A DNA stretch of 64,000 nt from Oidiodendron maius Zn (taxonomy: Eukaryota; Ascomycota; Leotiomycetes; Myxotrichaceae), in the NCBI GenBank assembly GCA_000827325.1, contig KN832870.1, positions 1,488,001-1,552,000 on the forward strand, given 5' to 3'. Positions 23,734-35,215 of the stretch are shown in pieces. Under the pieces are notes generated by a model. It did not search any database. It saw only the letters and a program-made list of their open reading frames with translations, and was not told where the DNA came from. The first letter of the stretch is position 1. Each line of letters starts with the position of its first letter. Position numbers and translations under genes: made by a program.

Positions 23734-24438
23734 AGGGTGTTGCTCCCCTTCATCTTCTTGTGGAAGAAATGCTTTTATATGTAGCCATGTCTTCATATCT
23801 CGCCCGCTGCACTGGCACTTGGATTAGTATGTAAGTTACTCGAATTGTAATCACACTGGTGATTTCTTCTCGATTTGAGATGATTCCAATAAAGATTCCG
23901 TTTCAAGCGGTGTTCAAATGGAATATGTCCAACACGGCATAGAAAATCTCTCGTGCTGTAGGCTCTAGAACGTTTCATTTGGATGCCCGGTGTTTTGTTC
24001 CTTGCCTCCAGAAAATACCGGAGCTGTAGATACCCTAGATATGCCAAGCTCCCTGGGAAAACCAAACAGTGCATTATGACAGCGCTTATTACCATACCTA
24101 GGATGCAACCAAATCCCCTTCCCGCAAATTCTAACCTATGATACCGCAAATAACACCGGTGAATTATTTTCCCTGCGGGGATTCTTTGGCGCGCCAAGCT
24201 TCCACTAAGCTATCGCGGAGCAGCTCACAGCGCGGGGGAGACGCCCTGCCGTATAAAGCGTATCGAGCAGTCGATCGCCCGGTTCCCGTTAGGGGCTTCA
24301 TGCCAAGAACTGGCAGGTTGCATCGACGCCGAGGTTCGTATTAATATTTATCTCTCTACAGCTACCGAGGGTCGAGATTGTCAGTTTTAATTGTAGTCTT
24401 GATAGGCCTTCGAAACATCACAACTACAACTATCCATA
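23734..24438. other. Intergenic, 705 bp
   Basis: Contains the DUF4188 3' end and the permease promoter. A 134-codon minus-strand frame at 23793-24197 has no recognisable domain and is not called. Confidence 0.5.
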
Positions 24439-26384
24439 ATGTCTTCGGACGAGAAGGACGTTGTAGCAGCCGCGGACTCGACCTCGCAGAGTGGAGAGAA
24501 TGGAAAGCCGGAAATGGACGCAGATGAGCTCAGGCTCGCCCAAATGGGTTTGTAGAGCTTCTCGATGGTTGAAATGCATATTTCTTGCTGATCATGCTTC
24601 GCAGGCCATAAACAGGAACTTAAACGTCATTTCAATATTCTGAGCTTAATAGGTCTTGCCTCTACCACAACGATATCATGGACGGGACTCGGATTAGGTC
24701 TAATTGCAGAGATCAATGCCGGCGGACCTGGTGCTGGTAGGTGCCCACCATGAATTGCTTTGAACTCTATTTGGCTGTAATGAAGCTAAACAAGATGTCA
24801 AGTCATCTACGGCTTCATTCTCGTAGCAGTTCTGCAATCTTTCCTCGGTGCCTCGTTGGCCGAATTCATATCTTCGTATCCGACTGAGGGTGCTATGTAC
24901 CACTGGATAGGCGCGATTGCGCCCCGTCGTACAACTGGATTCTTAAGTTTCGTGACTGGGTGGCTGACCGTTGCTGGATGTACGTGGATACGGTCTGAAT
25001 TCGATGATGATAATGATACTGATCTTCTTAGGGATTTTCACTACAGCTTCCACGAATCTTATCTATGCTCAGAACTTCATGGCCCTTGTTGCTCTGTATC
25101 ATGGCAACTTGGTCATCAAAACGTGGATGACTTTCGTGGTATACCAGGTCTTGAATTTGGCTACCGCTGGCATAGTCGCATTTGCAAATTTTGCAATTCC
25201 TGCCCTGAACAGGTTCTCTCGTATGTTTATCAGCATTATATTTTAAGCCGAGGAACTCTTTATCTCATGCTAACACACTTGTGGCAGTGTTTTATCTTCA
25301 GATCGCATGGTTTGTGATCATGATTGTTGTTGCTGCAAAAGCACCAACCCATCGCTCTTCCGCCTTCGTTTTTAGAACATGGATCAATGAGACTGGTTGG
25401 GAGAATAATGTTATTTGCTTCATCACAGGTTTGGTGAATCCGTTGTACAGCCTTGGCGGTCTTGATGGCGTGTCGCACATCACTGAAGAGATGCCAAACC
25501 CATCGAGAAATGCCCCTATCGCAGTCGGTATGCCAAACCTTCGTCTCTCAGTCCCCGATCCTGTCTAATCTGGTAAATACAGCTATTACTCTTACCATTG
25601 CATTTGTCACGGGGATTACGTACCTAATCGCGCTCATGTTCTCAGTGCAGGACTGGACTGCATTGGCAAGCACCTCGACTGGCCTACCGCTGGCCGAGCT
25701 CTTCTTCCAAGCAACAACAACTGTTGGCGGAGCATTTGCATTAACATTTATGCTTTGGATTGCACTAGGGCCATGCATGGTAGGCTCTCAGTTAAGTACA
25801 GGCCGGGTCCTCTGGGCCTTCTCGCGGGACGAGGCAATGCCATTCTCCAAGACCTGGTCGAAAGTAAATAAAACGTTGAAGATGCCGTTCAATGCTCAAC
25901 TGTTGGTAACAGGTATTGTTGCTGCCCTCGGATGCTTGTACCTGGGCTCTTCCACTGCTTTTAACTCTCTCCTCGGATCCGCAGTGACCATCAACAACTT
26001 AGCTTATCTTGTGCCAATTCTCACTAACTTCATACTTCAACGGAAGACGATGTATCGGGGAGCCTTTCATATGGGCTATATTGCGGGCATGATTGTCAAC
26101 GGGATTACTGTTGCTTGGCTGGTCTTTGCTATCGTCTTCTTTTCTTTCCCTTATTATAAACCTGTTACTAGTAAGTAGATTATACCTACTTTAAGCAGTG
26201 CTAGATAGAGAAAATTGCTAACGCTTTAATAGCTGTCAACATGAATTACACCTGCGTAATCGTTGGAGGCCTTCTATTCCTTTTCACAGGCTGGTGGTTC
26301 GTTGTCCGCAAGCCATATACGGCGAGGATGTTAAGAGCGAGGGATGAGAATGAAGCTTTGGTTGCTGCTGGAGCCAGAGGGTAG
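24439..26384 (+). CDS. APC-family amino acid/GABA/choline-type permease
   Basis: A plasma-membrane secondary transporter of 528 residues, expected to have 12 helices. Seven exons: 24439-24547, 24605-24736, 24803-24979, 25032-25220, 25288-25527, 25583-26170 and 26233-26384; all introns are phase 1. The hydrophilic N-terminus (MSSDEKDVVAA) is followed by LKRHFNILSLIGLASTTTIS, which matches the conserved first helix of the fungal GABA/choline permease group. Other markers are GASLAEFISSYPTEGAMYHW, GLDGVSHITEEMPNPSRNAP and GRVLWAFSRDEAMPFS, all diagnostic of this group. The exact substrate (GABA, choline or another amino acid) cannot be told from sequence. Confidence 0.93.
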
Positions 26385-26805
26385 GAGAAAGTACTTTGAG
26401 GCTTAGTTCAATGTTCTTGAGTACCTAGAGAAGATTAGCATACTTGTGTGTAAGCATCTTGATCATGGAACAAGGGATTCATATACCTGCACATCTGGGA
26501 CTGGAAAAGTACATGTAATGCTATTTCTCCAGAAATTACGAGAAATGTCTCTGTATGCGAAATGTATGTCGGGAAATAATCTGAAGGCGTGACGACTTTG
26601 GAACTTTGGGTATAATAGCGATGCGTCGTAGATTGATGAGTGGGTCATCTTATAGCTAGGTTATATGTTCCAACTCATGACTTCAAAAATTCCAAGTATT
26701 CTATATTGTATCCTCCGAATTTACTCCATAAACCCTTACACTTCCAAAAAAAAAAAAGGCCACAACTCCTCCAGTAATAGTACAAAGTTTGCCTTATATC
26801 AGACC
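26385..26805. other. Intergenic, 421 bp, between convergent genes
   Basis: The 3' ends of the permease and the glycosyltransferase meet here. It includes an A12-type homopolymer near 26746-26758. I see no gene. Confidence 0.5.
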
Positions 26806-27869
26806 CTAAGCCAACTGGTGTAATTTCCACATAGCTCTCTGGCGTTCCGCATCTTGCCGTCTGTCCTTCTCCCTCTGTAGCTCCAGCCATCTCCCGCCCC
26901 TGAACATCGCTGTACACATCTTAAACGCCTTCCACAGCAGAATTACAACGCAAATCCCAATGGCAAAGCCCAAGAGCGTGGATATTATTAAATGATCGCC
27001 CATCCAGAGCATCACATACATATCTTGCTTATGCCAACTGCCTCCCCTGATATTCTTCCAGAACCCGTAATTATCACCCTTCACTGGCCCTTGAATTAGC
27101 ACATGGAGCCTGTCGAGTGTTCTCCCGCCTTTATCTTTCCCGCGGAGATACTCGATCCATATTGCGGAGAGGAAGAGCGGCCCCGTTGTGTACATCACAG
27201 TCAGGTATGGCACGAGTAGATTGCGGCTGTAGTCCTCCAGGCGCTCAATGACAAGAGTGAAAAACGGGTGCTGTGGGGTAGAGAAGAGAATATCATTAGA
27301 TATTCCTGTGGGAGTAGTACGGCAGGCGACAGCAGGAAAGGTGAGCAATGGTGTTAGTGGCTTGTAGGTGAAGAGATCAAGATCGATGTAAACGCCTCCG
27401 TAATGGTAAAGGAGAAAGTATCGAAGAGCGTCGACTCGCTGAATTGTATAGGGATAGCCAACATAAGTGGGTAGAAATGACGGGTAGTGAGTTTTGATGA
27501 ACTCGAGACCGCTTTCGTCCGTCCAGAACTGGCTTTCTTGTCAACACTTTCCTCCATCAATGAAGCTAAAAGTCAAGAAAGATGTACCATATATTCATAA
27601 TCTGGATGATAATACTTCACAGCATTTTGTGCATTCTTCCAGTGTTCAGGGAGATCCTCATTCTTATAAGTTTGATGTATGATTTTTGGGATCAACAGAG
27701 GGAGTGTGGTATTTTCAGAAGGGACATCTGAAGGAGATATCGAATCTCTGCCTCCATCTTCGAATAGTAAACCGATAAGATACCGAGACCGGTGTAGGAG
27801 GACTAACACAACGAAGGCGACGAAATAGAAAAGCAGCGATATCCTGCGCCACGGACTTCCAATGATCAT
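26806..27869 (-). CDS. SUR1: SUR1/CSG1-type mannosyltransferase (DXD glycosyltransferase, MIPC synthase-like)
   Basis: A Golgi membrane glycosyltransferase that in yeast adds mannose to inositolphosphoceramide. Two exons (27869-27588 and 27528-26806) give 334 residues. The N-terminal signal anchor (ISLLFYFVAFVVLVLL) is followed by IPKIIHQTYKNEDLPEHWK, the family signature, then DYEYMFWTDESG, RVDALRYFLLYHYGGVYIDL with the DXD motif DLD, and TTPTGISNDILFSTPQHPFF. Two more hydrophobic stretches near the C-terminus, including LIISTLLGFAIGICVVILL, fit the topology of the yeast protein. The ATG at 27869 is used because the codon ahead of it in frame is TTG. Paralogues with other acceptors exist in fungi, so MIPC synthesis is likely but not proven. 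Confidence 0.88.
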
Positions 27870-29584
27870 TGTAGCTGACAAGGGGAAAGCAGGTGCAAGA
27901 GTAAAGACTGTAAGTTAAATATAACGGCATAAGGACATCAGACAATCAAAACATGTGTGCTACTGTGCAACATCATATGGAGGAGGGATGCCATAATTCC
28001 GCGAAATTGGTATGAACATCATGAAACAGCACACTAAGGGCGAGATCTGTATTTTATACGGCATGCCAAATTCAGACCATTGCAAGGCAGCCACAAACTA
28101 GACAGCCCGTACCCATACCTATCAATTGATGGCGGTGACCTCCTTAGCACTTCGGAACAATAGGGACCGATGTGATTCGTGGAGGCGGGGCTAAACGGAT
28201 AAGCCGGACAGTGCTTATTGCCATATCAGTTCGAAGTAAAAGTAGAAAGAAACAACTATCACGTGTACTATGCGTACCGCCGGGAACGCTTACATCGTAT
28301 GCACCGTATACGATGAGGCGAATGAGCGGAACAGAGAATGAAGCGTTTCTAGCTACCCCGGGGCGCGCGGGGGGGGAGTTTGGGGCGGGTAGTTGGCGAT
28401 CCATGGGGATTTCGTGACACTCCGCCACCACCTAGCGTCTTATATTCTAGTTGGCTAGGAATTAGATGATCTCTTACTGTACTACAGAGCGTAGCGTTTG
28501 TGAGTATTCCCCATAACGTAACAATTAGTACTGTAGGAGCACGATGTAAGATTGGTGAGCGCTATAAATTTAGCGAGTGATCACTGTGGCTTATAGGGTT
28601 AATTGATATGCTGTGATGCGAGTACAAGGCGCCAAGGTGGTGCGAACGTAACTCGGGGTCCCTCTCTAACGGTCTGGAGGATCCGTGGGATTGTAGTTCC
28701 GTGGGACTGGAGTCTTGAGCGGCGGCCCGCCGTTACCGTCGTAAACACCTGTCGGGCCACGCGACCCCATATGAAAGGGCCACACACACCACTGTAATGG
28801 TACCACGCCTCATAACTCTCCAAAAGATATGCGAGGGCTTCCATAATCTTCACTTTCCAGACGCAAATCCGATGGATGCTGAGTCCCAGCCGTAGCCGAG
28901 CATGCTATAACCGCCAATGGCCCTCTAGAGCGTGAGAGTATGTGGTGCATGACTGAAGGGTCTGTAAGATCACTGTGCTTTCAAAGCACAGCCCACTTCG
29001 TACCGTGTATACCAAGGTTTACGGAGTAGAAACGGCAGCCGCGCGTATGAAGTCGGCAACCCGGAAAGCAATACGCCGAACTCCAGGCTGCCATCTCTCC
29101 AGTCGTGCCGCCATCTTAATGCCCTTGACGATCCGATGGATGTCAATTCGAATGGTAGCAATGCTAGGAGAAGTAAAAAAGCGACATATGAGATTGCCCT
29201 TCATTTCCTATGGTTTGTCACACGCTGTGAAATTCACTGAACTCAAATAAGCCTTCGAATTCTTGAAATGGGGGGGGAGTAAGTTGCTAAGTTGGAGTAA
29301 AATGTGAGCAGTGCTTGAATTGTTCCAAGTCCAATTCTTATAACTGATGGCCGTCAGAAAGTGCTGGTGGTAGTCAGATATGAATATTTCCTCTCGACGG
29401 GATTCAATCGATCCCATGAATTCCGTCTGCTGCATCCCTTGGCAACAACAAATGTGACAGACCACACACGCAGAGCTGTACGAACCGAAGATCTGAAGCC
29501 TGAGAAGTTATCTCTATTTTAAAGTCTCTAAACATTGAGTACTTATATACAATTCCTACGCACGAGGCAGATACCCTATTGCTG
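27870..29584. other. Intergenic, 1.7 kb, no gene seen
   Basis: No open frame here has recognisable domains. Notable content is a CACGTG at 28260-28265 and a G-rich tract at 28360-28389. It contains the promoter of the SUR1-like gene and the 3' end of the PPR-like gene. I cannot tell whether it is decayed mobile DNA. Confidence 0.5.
28360..28389 (+). other. Putative G-quadruplex-forming tract
   Basis: Four G-runs on the plus strand (G4, G8, G4, G3) are separated by loops CGCGC, AGTTT and C, meeting the usual G3+N1-7 pattern. It overlaps a CCCCGGGG palindrome on its left side. Confidence 0.55.
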
Positions 29585-32056
29585 CTATGGTAGGTCAAGG
29601 GTTTCTTGCCCAGTCATCCCAAGTCGTCCAGCAATCTTGCGCCCAACCTTGCGGAGCCTTACCTCACTGCGTCTCTCAATGACTTCCCTGAGATGTGGAC
29701 TATCAAACATCCGTACTCCCAAGGCTTGATCGATCTGAGCAGCCATTTCCTCTAACTGCAGTGTATTATTTTCCCGCCCTCGTCTGTTATACACCTTGCT
29801 GGACTGCCCGGGGCCGTAGTAAACAACCAAGCGGTCAAAAATTGCCTTGCGTACGCTGTGTATATCAATATGTACATGATATGCGTGGAGCCTCTTCAGA
29901 AGCTGGATACCTGCGGTGACAGATAGTGAAGGCTTGGCTTTGTGGATAAGCCCATTTGACTCTTTTTCCACGAATGGTGCCTTCAGAGCACACATGAACC
30001 CCCACTCTACAATGGCCCGCTGTAGGGATGTTGGAAAGAGTATTTTAAGAGGGTGCAGAGGGTGGATCGTCCTGACTTGTGCTGGGACCCGGTATCGATG
30101 AAATCTTCTTCGTGTAGCGGAGTTCAGGAAAGTCTCTCGGTTTGCAGGCCCGTACCACGATGCAAGAAAGACGCAAAGGTCTTCGAGGTCCTTCCATCGA
30201 CCTAGCATGCCAAGTCGCTTGATAATTTCTCGCCAATAGGTTGCTGACACAAAGCTACCGGATTGCATGATGCCTTTTAAAATATCTATGGCCATTTTTA
30301 GATCATCCGCTTGTTTGATTGGTAAAGTTATCGGCCGCCGGCCAGGTTGGCGAGGTCGTAAGACACTCCTGAGAATTGTCTTAACTGTATTCACAGTTAT
30401 TATCTCGCCTTCTACTTGCATCTTATGCAAAGATGCAAGAAGAGCTGTTGTATCGCCAGTCTTTGCGTGATTTCGTAAGAGGATATTCTTAGTTTCCATG
30501 TCAGGATTCCTGCTGCTAATCAATCGCATGGCAAGGGTCAGCTGATACCTCAACGAATCCCCTGAGCGTGCGTAGGATATGAGTAGGCCCTCTTGGAACT
30601 TGGAGTCCTCAAGCGCATTAGGGTGTTGATCGCTTTGCAGAAGGCAATCAAGATATGCTTGGTTCTGGGTGCGAGCGAACTTTTCCACGGATCTGGAGAA
30701 GATAGAGCTGCCGATAGAAATATTGAGATCCTTGAGCTGATTGATACGCCGAGTAATGCTTTCAGCGTCTTGCTCACGCAGGGCAAGGGCCTGCAGAGAT
30801 AGTGGGCCAATTTCACTAACACCAAGTGCGGAAATAGCGGTCATTGCGACATCCAGCGATATCCATCGAGTTGCGAACCACCGAGCCCCTAGTCTGTCGT
30901 TGTAGGGTTTGGCCGGCATATTAAATGTTTCTCCATGCATGAGATTCACCATTTCTCTGGATATCATCGCGGTATCCTCGAGTGTCGACGAAATGCTCGA
31001 GGCAAAGGGTATGCCAGCCTTTACCAGACTGCCGGTGACCTTTGTTGCCCTTATTCGATCGTATATGGCATAGAAATGCACTAGTGGCTCTGTTACCCTC
31101 GAAGTTACCGGCAGATCACCTCTTGTAATACAGATGAAGTGCCATCGGTAGGCACTATCAAAATCCTCTTGTTCACACAAAAAAGGCACCACCTTCCCAT
31201 AGATATTACGATAGTTGCTTTTGACGTATATTTCGCTCAGAATGCTTGCATCTCCTTCTCCTGCAACAACCTCGCAGATCATGTTGGCAAATCTAATCGA
31301 GTCTGGAGCATGGAGTTGAAATAATCGTTCATGTGCATTGACGGCTTCTTCCCCACGACCACTGAGTATCATCTGTTGGACAATCCTGATATATAACTCC
31401 GACCACCGTTCCTTCGTCGACTCCATTCTCTGATTTGCGTAAACTATTATCTCGCTCAGCACAACATCATCTTGCAAGCCAAGCTTCACAAATTCACCCC
31501 AGAATAGTTGGGCATAGACTCCTGTCATGGGAACTTGGAAATCCCCTCGTTTGGCGGCAGCCCAAAACATACGCACCCCAGAAACTCCATACATGCGTTG
31601 TCTATAGTTAAAGAGGCAGGCCCATAGGCGAAGATCCTTTTGGTGGCTATTTTTATCGACGAGTTTTAGTCCTTTCTCTTCCAGATTCGATTCTAGCTCA
31701 ATTTCCTCACGTGTCCACATACTTTCTTTCCATGGCCTACAGTCAACACTGAGGTGACGGCGTCTATTGTTGGCCAATTCACTTTCAGTATTCTGTACCA
31801 GAAGCCCTGGCTTAGAGATCACTTGTCTTGGTAAAGGGAGCTCGGAGAAAGGGTTCGGAATGTCTCCGGAATTGCTAACAAAAGTCTCGTAAATTGCAGC
31901 AGAAACATTCGAGCTATGGCGACAGCAACCTGGAGGGAGATAGTATAAGGGCGACTTCGTGGAGATTTGGTGGAATTCTTGAGGTCTTTCAACTAAACAT
32001 TGCAGGAGCTCCAAAGATGCCGGCCGCGCGAGGAGTCTTCGCAGAGCGGGGCGCAT
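29585..32056 (-). CDS. Large mitochondrial PPR-like (pentatricopeptide) protein
   Basis: A single-exon gene of 823 residues. The N-terminus (MRPALRRLLARPASLELL) is Arg/Ala/Leu-rich without acidic residues, fitting a mitochondrial targeting peptide. The body is helical with repeated patterns such as DFDSAYRWHFICITRGDLP, TGDTTALLASLHKMQVEGE and GRWKDLEDLCVFLASW, each like a degenerate PPR helix-turn-helix with a next-unit start about 35 residues on. Fungal PPR proteins act in mitochondrial RNA processing or translation. It shares a 232-bp divergent promoter with COX7, a mitochondrial respiratory subunit, which supports an organelle role by context. The assignment to a named yeast gene is not possible by eye. 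Confidence 0.75.
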   Translation of the reverse strand: MRPALRRLLARPASLELLQCLVERPQEFHQISTKSPLYYLPPGCCRHSSNVSAAIYETFVSNSGDIPNPFSELPLPRQVISKPGLLVQNTESELANNRRRHLSVDCRPWKESMWTREEIELESNLEEKGLKLVDKNSHQKDLRLWACLFNYRQRMYGVSGVRMFWAAAKRGDFQVPMTGVYAQLFWGEFVKLGLQDDVVLSEIIVYANQRMESTKERWSELYIRIVQQMILSGRGEEAVNAHERLFQLHAPDSIRFANMICEVVAGEGDASILSEIYVKSNYRNIYGKVVPFLCEQEDFDSAYRWHFICITRGDLPVTSRVTEPLVHFYAIYDRIRATKVTGSLVKAGIPFASSISSTLEDTAMISREMVNLMHGETFNMPAKPYNDRLGARWFATRWISLDVAMTAISALGVSEIGPLSLQALALREQDAESITRRINQLKDLNISIGSSIFSRSVEKFARTQNQAYLDCLLQSDQHPNALEDSKFQEGLLISYARSGDSLRYQLTLAMRLISSRNPDMETKNILLRNHAKTGDTTALLASLHKMQVEGEIITVNTVKTILRSVLRPRQPGRRPITLPIKQADDLKMAIDILKGIMQSGSFVSATYWREIIKRLGMLGRWKDLEDLCVFLASWYGPANRETFLNSATRRRFHRYRVPAQVRTIHPLHPLKILFPTSLQRAIVEWGFMCALKAPFVEKESNGLIHKAKPSLSVTAGIQLLKRLHAYHVHIDIHSVRKAIFDRLVVYYGPGQSSKVYNRRGRENNTLQLEEMAAQIDQALGVRMFDSPHLREVIERRSEVRLRKVGRKIAGRLGMTGQETLDLP

Positions 32057-32288
32057 CTTCTATTCGGCGCCAGTGTGAGTGCTTCGAAAAGATTGCCGGC
32101 ATGTTTATTGCATCTTTCGTGCTCCAAAAGACTGACTTGGACTCTACAATGCATCTAACTCGGCACTCTCATCTGTGATAAGCTTAGTCATCGAAACGCT
32201 AAACAGCCGACCACTGCTTCTCCCGAGCTTCAACATCAACACCGGATCCTACTTCCAACTCGACAACAGCCCACAAACTACACTCACA
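32057..32288. promoter_or_regulatory. Shared divergent promoter, PPR-like protein / COX7
   Basis: Only 232 bp separate the two start codons, so both genes must share or overlap promoter elements. Both products are predicted mitochondrial proteins. Confidence 0.7.
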
Positions 32289-32773
32289 ATGGCGTAAGTA
32301 CTCAGTCGATTCAATTATAACCAATCTCATCGCCAATCGGCCTCGAGCACTGTGCATCTGGCTGGAATGAGGCCAGGCCTGGGCTGACCTAGATCACATC
32401 TGGAACAAAATGCTAACCGCAACCATAGCAGCGCCCGTGTGAACCGCGTCCCCTTCTACCAGCGCCTCTTCCAAGATGGCGAGAAGAAGCATATCCGTCA
32501 ATGGCTCCAGGTACGTCTTGTATCCTTCCCTTTCCGGCAATTGACCGTTTCTCCTACTCACTTGCTAACGATCGTGAACCAAGACACCGAGGAGCAGACC
32601 AATGCTTTACCCGTACTACGTCGTGCTCTTTGGAGGCTTTGCCGGTATGTCGAGGCCAATTGGTCTTTCGGTGAGAATTGGATGAGGACTAACCCTACGA
32701 CGTAGGCTCGATGTACATGATGTCACGCATGGTTCTTGGACACAGAGACTGGTTCGGCAAGAGGCCGTCATAG
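32289..32773 (+). CDS. COX7: Cytochrome c oxidase subunit 7 (yeast Cox7 family)
   Basis: A small inner mitochondrial membrane subunit of complex IV, 71 residues. Four exons: 32289-32293 (only ATG plus two bases), 32429-32510, 32584-32644 and 32706-32773. The spliced protein contains PFYQRLFQDG, WLQTPRSRPMLYPYYVVLFG and a short helix ending SMYMMSRMVLGH, the arrangement found in fungal Cox7: amphipathic start, PRS-x-LYPYY, then one membrane helix. Intron 1 ends in TAGCAG, a tandem acceptor that could give MASARV or MAARV. The gene is too fragmented by introns to stand out as an open frame; the largest single exon is 82 bp. Confidence 0.88.
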
Positions 32774-33211
32774 ACAATATACAGTGATGTGGATAAGATG
32801 GAATACAAGTTTTAGAACCGGGGGAAAGGCGATGTGGATCAAGATGTTGTACATTCAAGCTAGAAAATCGAATTCCTTTGTCCAATTTGCCAATCCGAGG
32901 CAGTGAAGCCGTTCGAAGTGGTTTATCAATCCTTAATTGACTTCCTTGAGACCAAGCGAGAAGATAGAAGGCTTTTGGAGAGGAAATTTTGAATTGGTTT
33001 ACAAGATAGCTTCAGATCGCTCTCTCCAGGCTTTGAAGCCTTCTCTAAGTACTCACTCAATATCTGCCGCCCTACTACATATGTAGCAGCTTTTGGAAAT
33101 CTCCGGTCCAATACTTAAAGGAACACGCCACGCTTTATGGCCTTGCCAATTTTCAGTTGCAGCCATATCCTATTCAGTGGATCCTCTTATCAAGCTAATC
33201 GAATCCCATGA
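32774..33211. other. Intergenic, 438 bp, convergent 3' ends
   Basis: The 3' ends of COX7 and the CID-protein gene face each other here. I see no gene. Confidence 0.5.
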
Positions 33212-34734
33212 TCAAGCTCCGCTCCCGCTACCCTGTCTTAACATCTCCGCTACATCAGCATCCAGACCCTCCATAGCATCACCACCGTCTCCAAAGCCGG
33301 CAAATTCTTCTCCTTGATTCAGTTTTCTCTTCTTCACACTACTTCCACTGGATGCTGACGCAGACCGGCCATAAGCGCCGTACGAATTAGAGGTCGCAAG
33401 GCTTGACAAGAGATCAGAACCCGCAACAGGTGGCGATTGTATAGGCGCTTGCGTGGTGGTGCGTTCGTTACTACCGCCATTTGAGGTGCTCAGATCCAGC
33501 TCAGGAACCGGCTCAGCTGCTGGCGGTTGTGGGTAGCCTGGAGGTGTCAAAGCCTCTACTTCAGGACGGTCCAGTTCTGATGGGGGCGTGCCTGGAGTGT
33601 GACCAACTCCAGGGCTGCCATCGCTAGCAGTAGCTGAGCCACTGGGACTACCACTTGAAGCAAATCCACGCATAATACTGTCCTCCACGTCCTTTTTCTT
33701 CCCGTCTATTTCCGTTCGGCGATTAGACATCTTCACGAGCAAATGTTCTTCGTTCGAAAGAGCTGTACGATTTGTGTCCAAGATCTTCTCGAGAGCTGAA
33801 ATGAGAATTTTACGTGCTTTTATGCTCTCCGCGACAGCTCCTTCGGCGTTGGCAAGAGTTTTTAGAAGTCCATTGAGTCGCGCCGCATGGACAGGCGCCG
33901 ATGGGACAACCGCTGAAGCGTCAGTGAGTTTGTCATAATCTTGGTTTGCCGCGTTGAGCGAGGTCTTCGTCGATAACACAAGTTTGGTGATGGTTTGTTG
34001 CGGCTCGACCAATGGCGCAAGTTCATTCGGGACGTTGGCAACATTGGAGGAGAAAAGAGACCCGGGAGGTCGTTTGCCTCCTGATCGTGACTTATCGAGC
34101 TCTATCCAGTGTTAGCATAATAACCGCCATCAACAGGCAGGTAGTATATACCTTCAATCCTGGCTTCGATAGCATCCTGAATCGGTGCCTCGAAGATCTG
34201 CCTCTGTCTCCAAACCTCTACCACTCTTCTCAACTTCTGCTGAACCTCATTTGTTGCACCTTTATATGCCTGCGCCGTCGCCTCAGCAATAACAGGACTA
34301 AAGGCAATTAAGAAGTCGTCCTTGCGTCTGGCCTTCGATTGCTGTGCTACCTCTACAAATTTAATATCACCCATTAGCGGGCCAGCAATTAATAACTTTC
34401 CAACACGAGGGCGCATACCATTTGCCAAATAGATCAAATTCAGCCTCTTGTTGCTGCCAGAGTCCTTAAGACGCTGAAGCCAGAGTTGTCCCGTGCGATC
34501 TGCATGTCTCCTGCTGGTAATTAGAAAAGCACGCGAAGTAGAAGTCATAGAGGGTGTACGCATACCTGTGGAACATAACCCATTGGGCCACGGTGACCTG
34601 TATAATAGCACAGGTCAGCTTTTGATCTTCGCGGTGTGTTCATAGAAATGAATTTTGATGCCACCTACGATGCTCTCCTGCGTTTCGTTCAAGGCTGACA
34701 ATTTTGCCAGTACCGCGTCATCGGTGTATGCCAT
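33212..34734 (-). CDS. RTT103: CID (RPR) domain protein, Rtt103-like transcription termination factor
   Basis: A nuclear protein that binds the RNA polymerase II CTD and couples it to 3'-end processing and termination. Five exons: 34734-34669, 34597-34566 (32 bp), 34510-34419, 34352-34152 and 34101-33212, giving 426 residues. The CID spans about residues 1-135: DDAVLAKLSALNETQESI, VTVAQWVMFHRRHAD, LWLQRLKDSGSNKRLNLIYL, ANEVAQQSKARRKDDFLIAF and KLRRVVEVWRQRQIFE. A helical middle part (about residues 155-250) may form a coiled coil, followed by a Pro/Ser-rich tail with a basic VKKRKLNQ segment. The start ATG at 34734 is preferred because the upstream in-frame codon at 34806 is TTG. Confidence 0.9.
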
Positions 34735-35215
34735 GCTGACGAGAGAGAGCTTGTTGTAGAAGCCAGTAGACGGTGAAGGGTAAATATGATGATCGCTGGG
34801 CCTCAATCCAGGAGCTCTGGTGTTGTTTTGTTTTGTAGCCCTGTATATAACCTCAGAGTTTTAAGGATCACGTAACAATAAGCTTGGCTTGAAACCCTGG
34901 AGGTCTTCCAACACAATTTAAACCACTATCTTTCCTTCCTGGGCGAATCCTTCAGTTATATGTGAAAGCGATGCTATTGTTGAAGAATAGATTCTTGAGT
35001 TTACTTCGGAAAGTTAGCGAATCTGGATATTTCCTCAGGCGTGGTCAATTAAGAGCTGTCCTAAAATAGACTAGCGTCGGTAACTGCCGCCTCTGAACTT
35101 CGCGCTTGCGCCTGGCGACAACTATGAGATATTAGAGACGCTGGAAACCATTATCATCAAACTGCAACTCGCCAGTATCTGCAACGAGAGTTGAAACCAC
35201 ACTCTAACACCCATC
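34735..35215. promoter_or_regulatory. Shared divergent promoter, CID protein / clathrin light chain
   Basis: A head-to-head interval of 481 bp between two conserved genes. No gene is seen inside. Confidence 0.65.
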
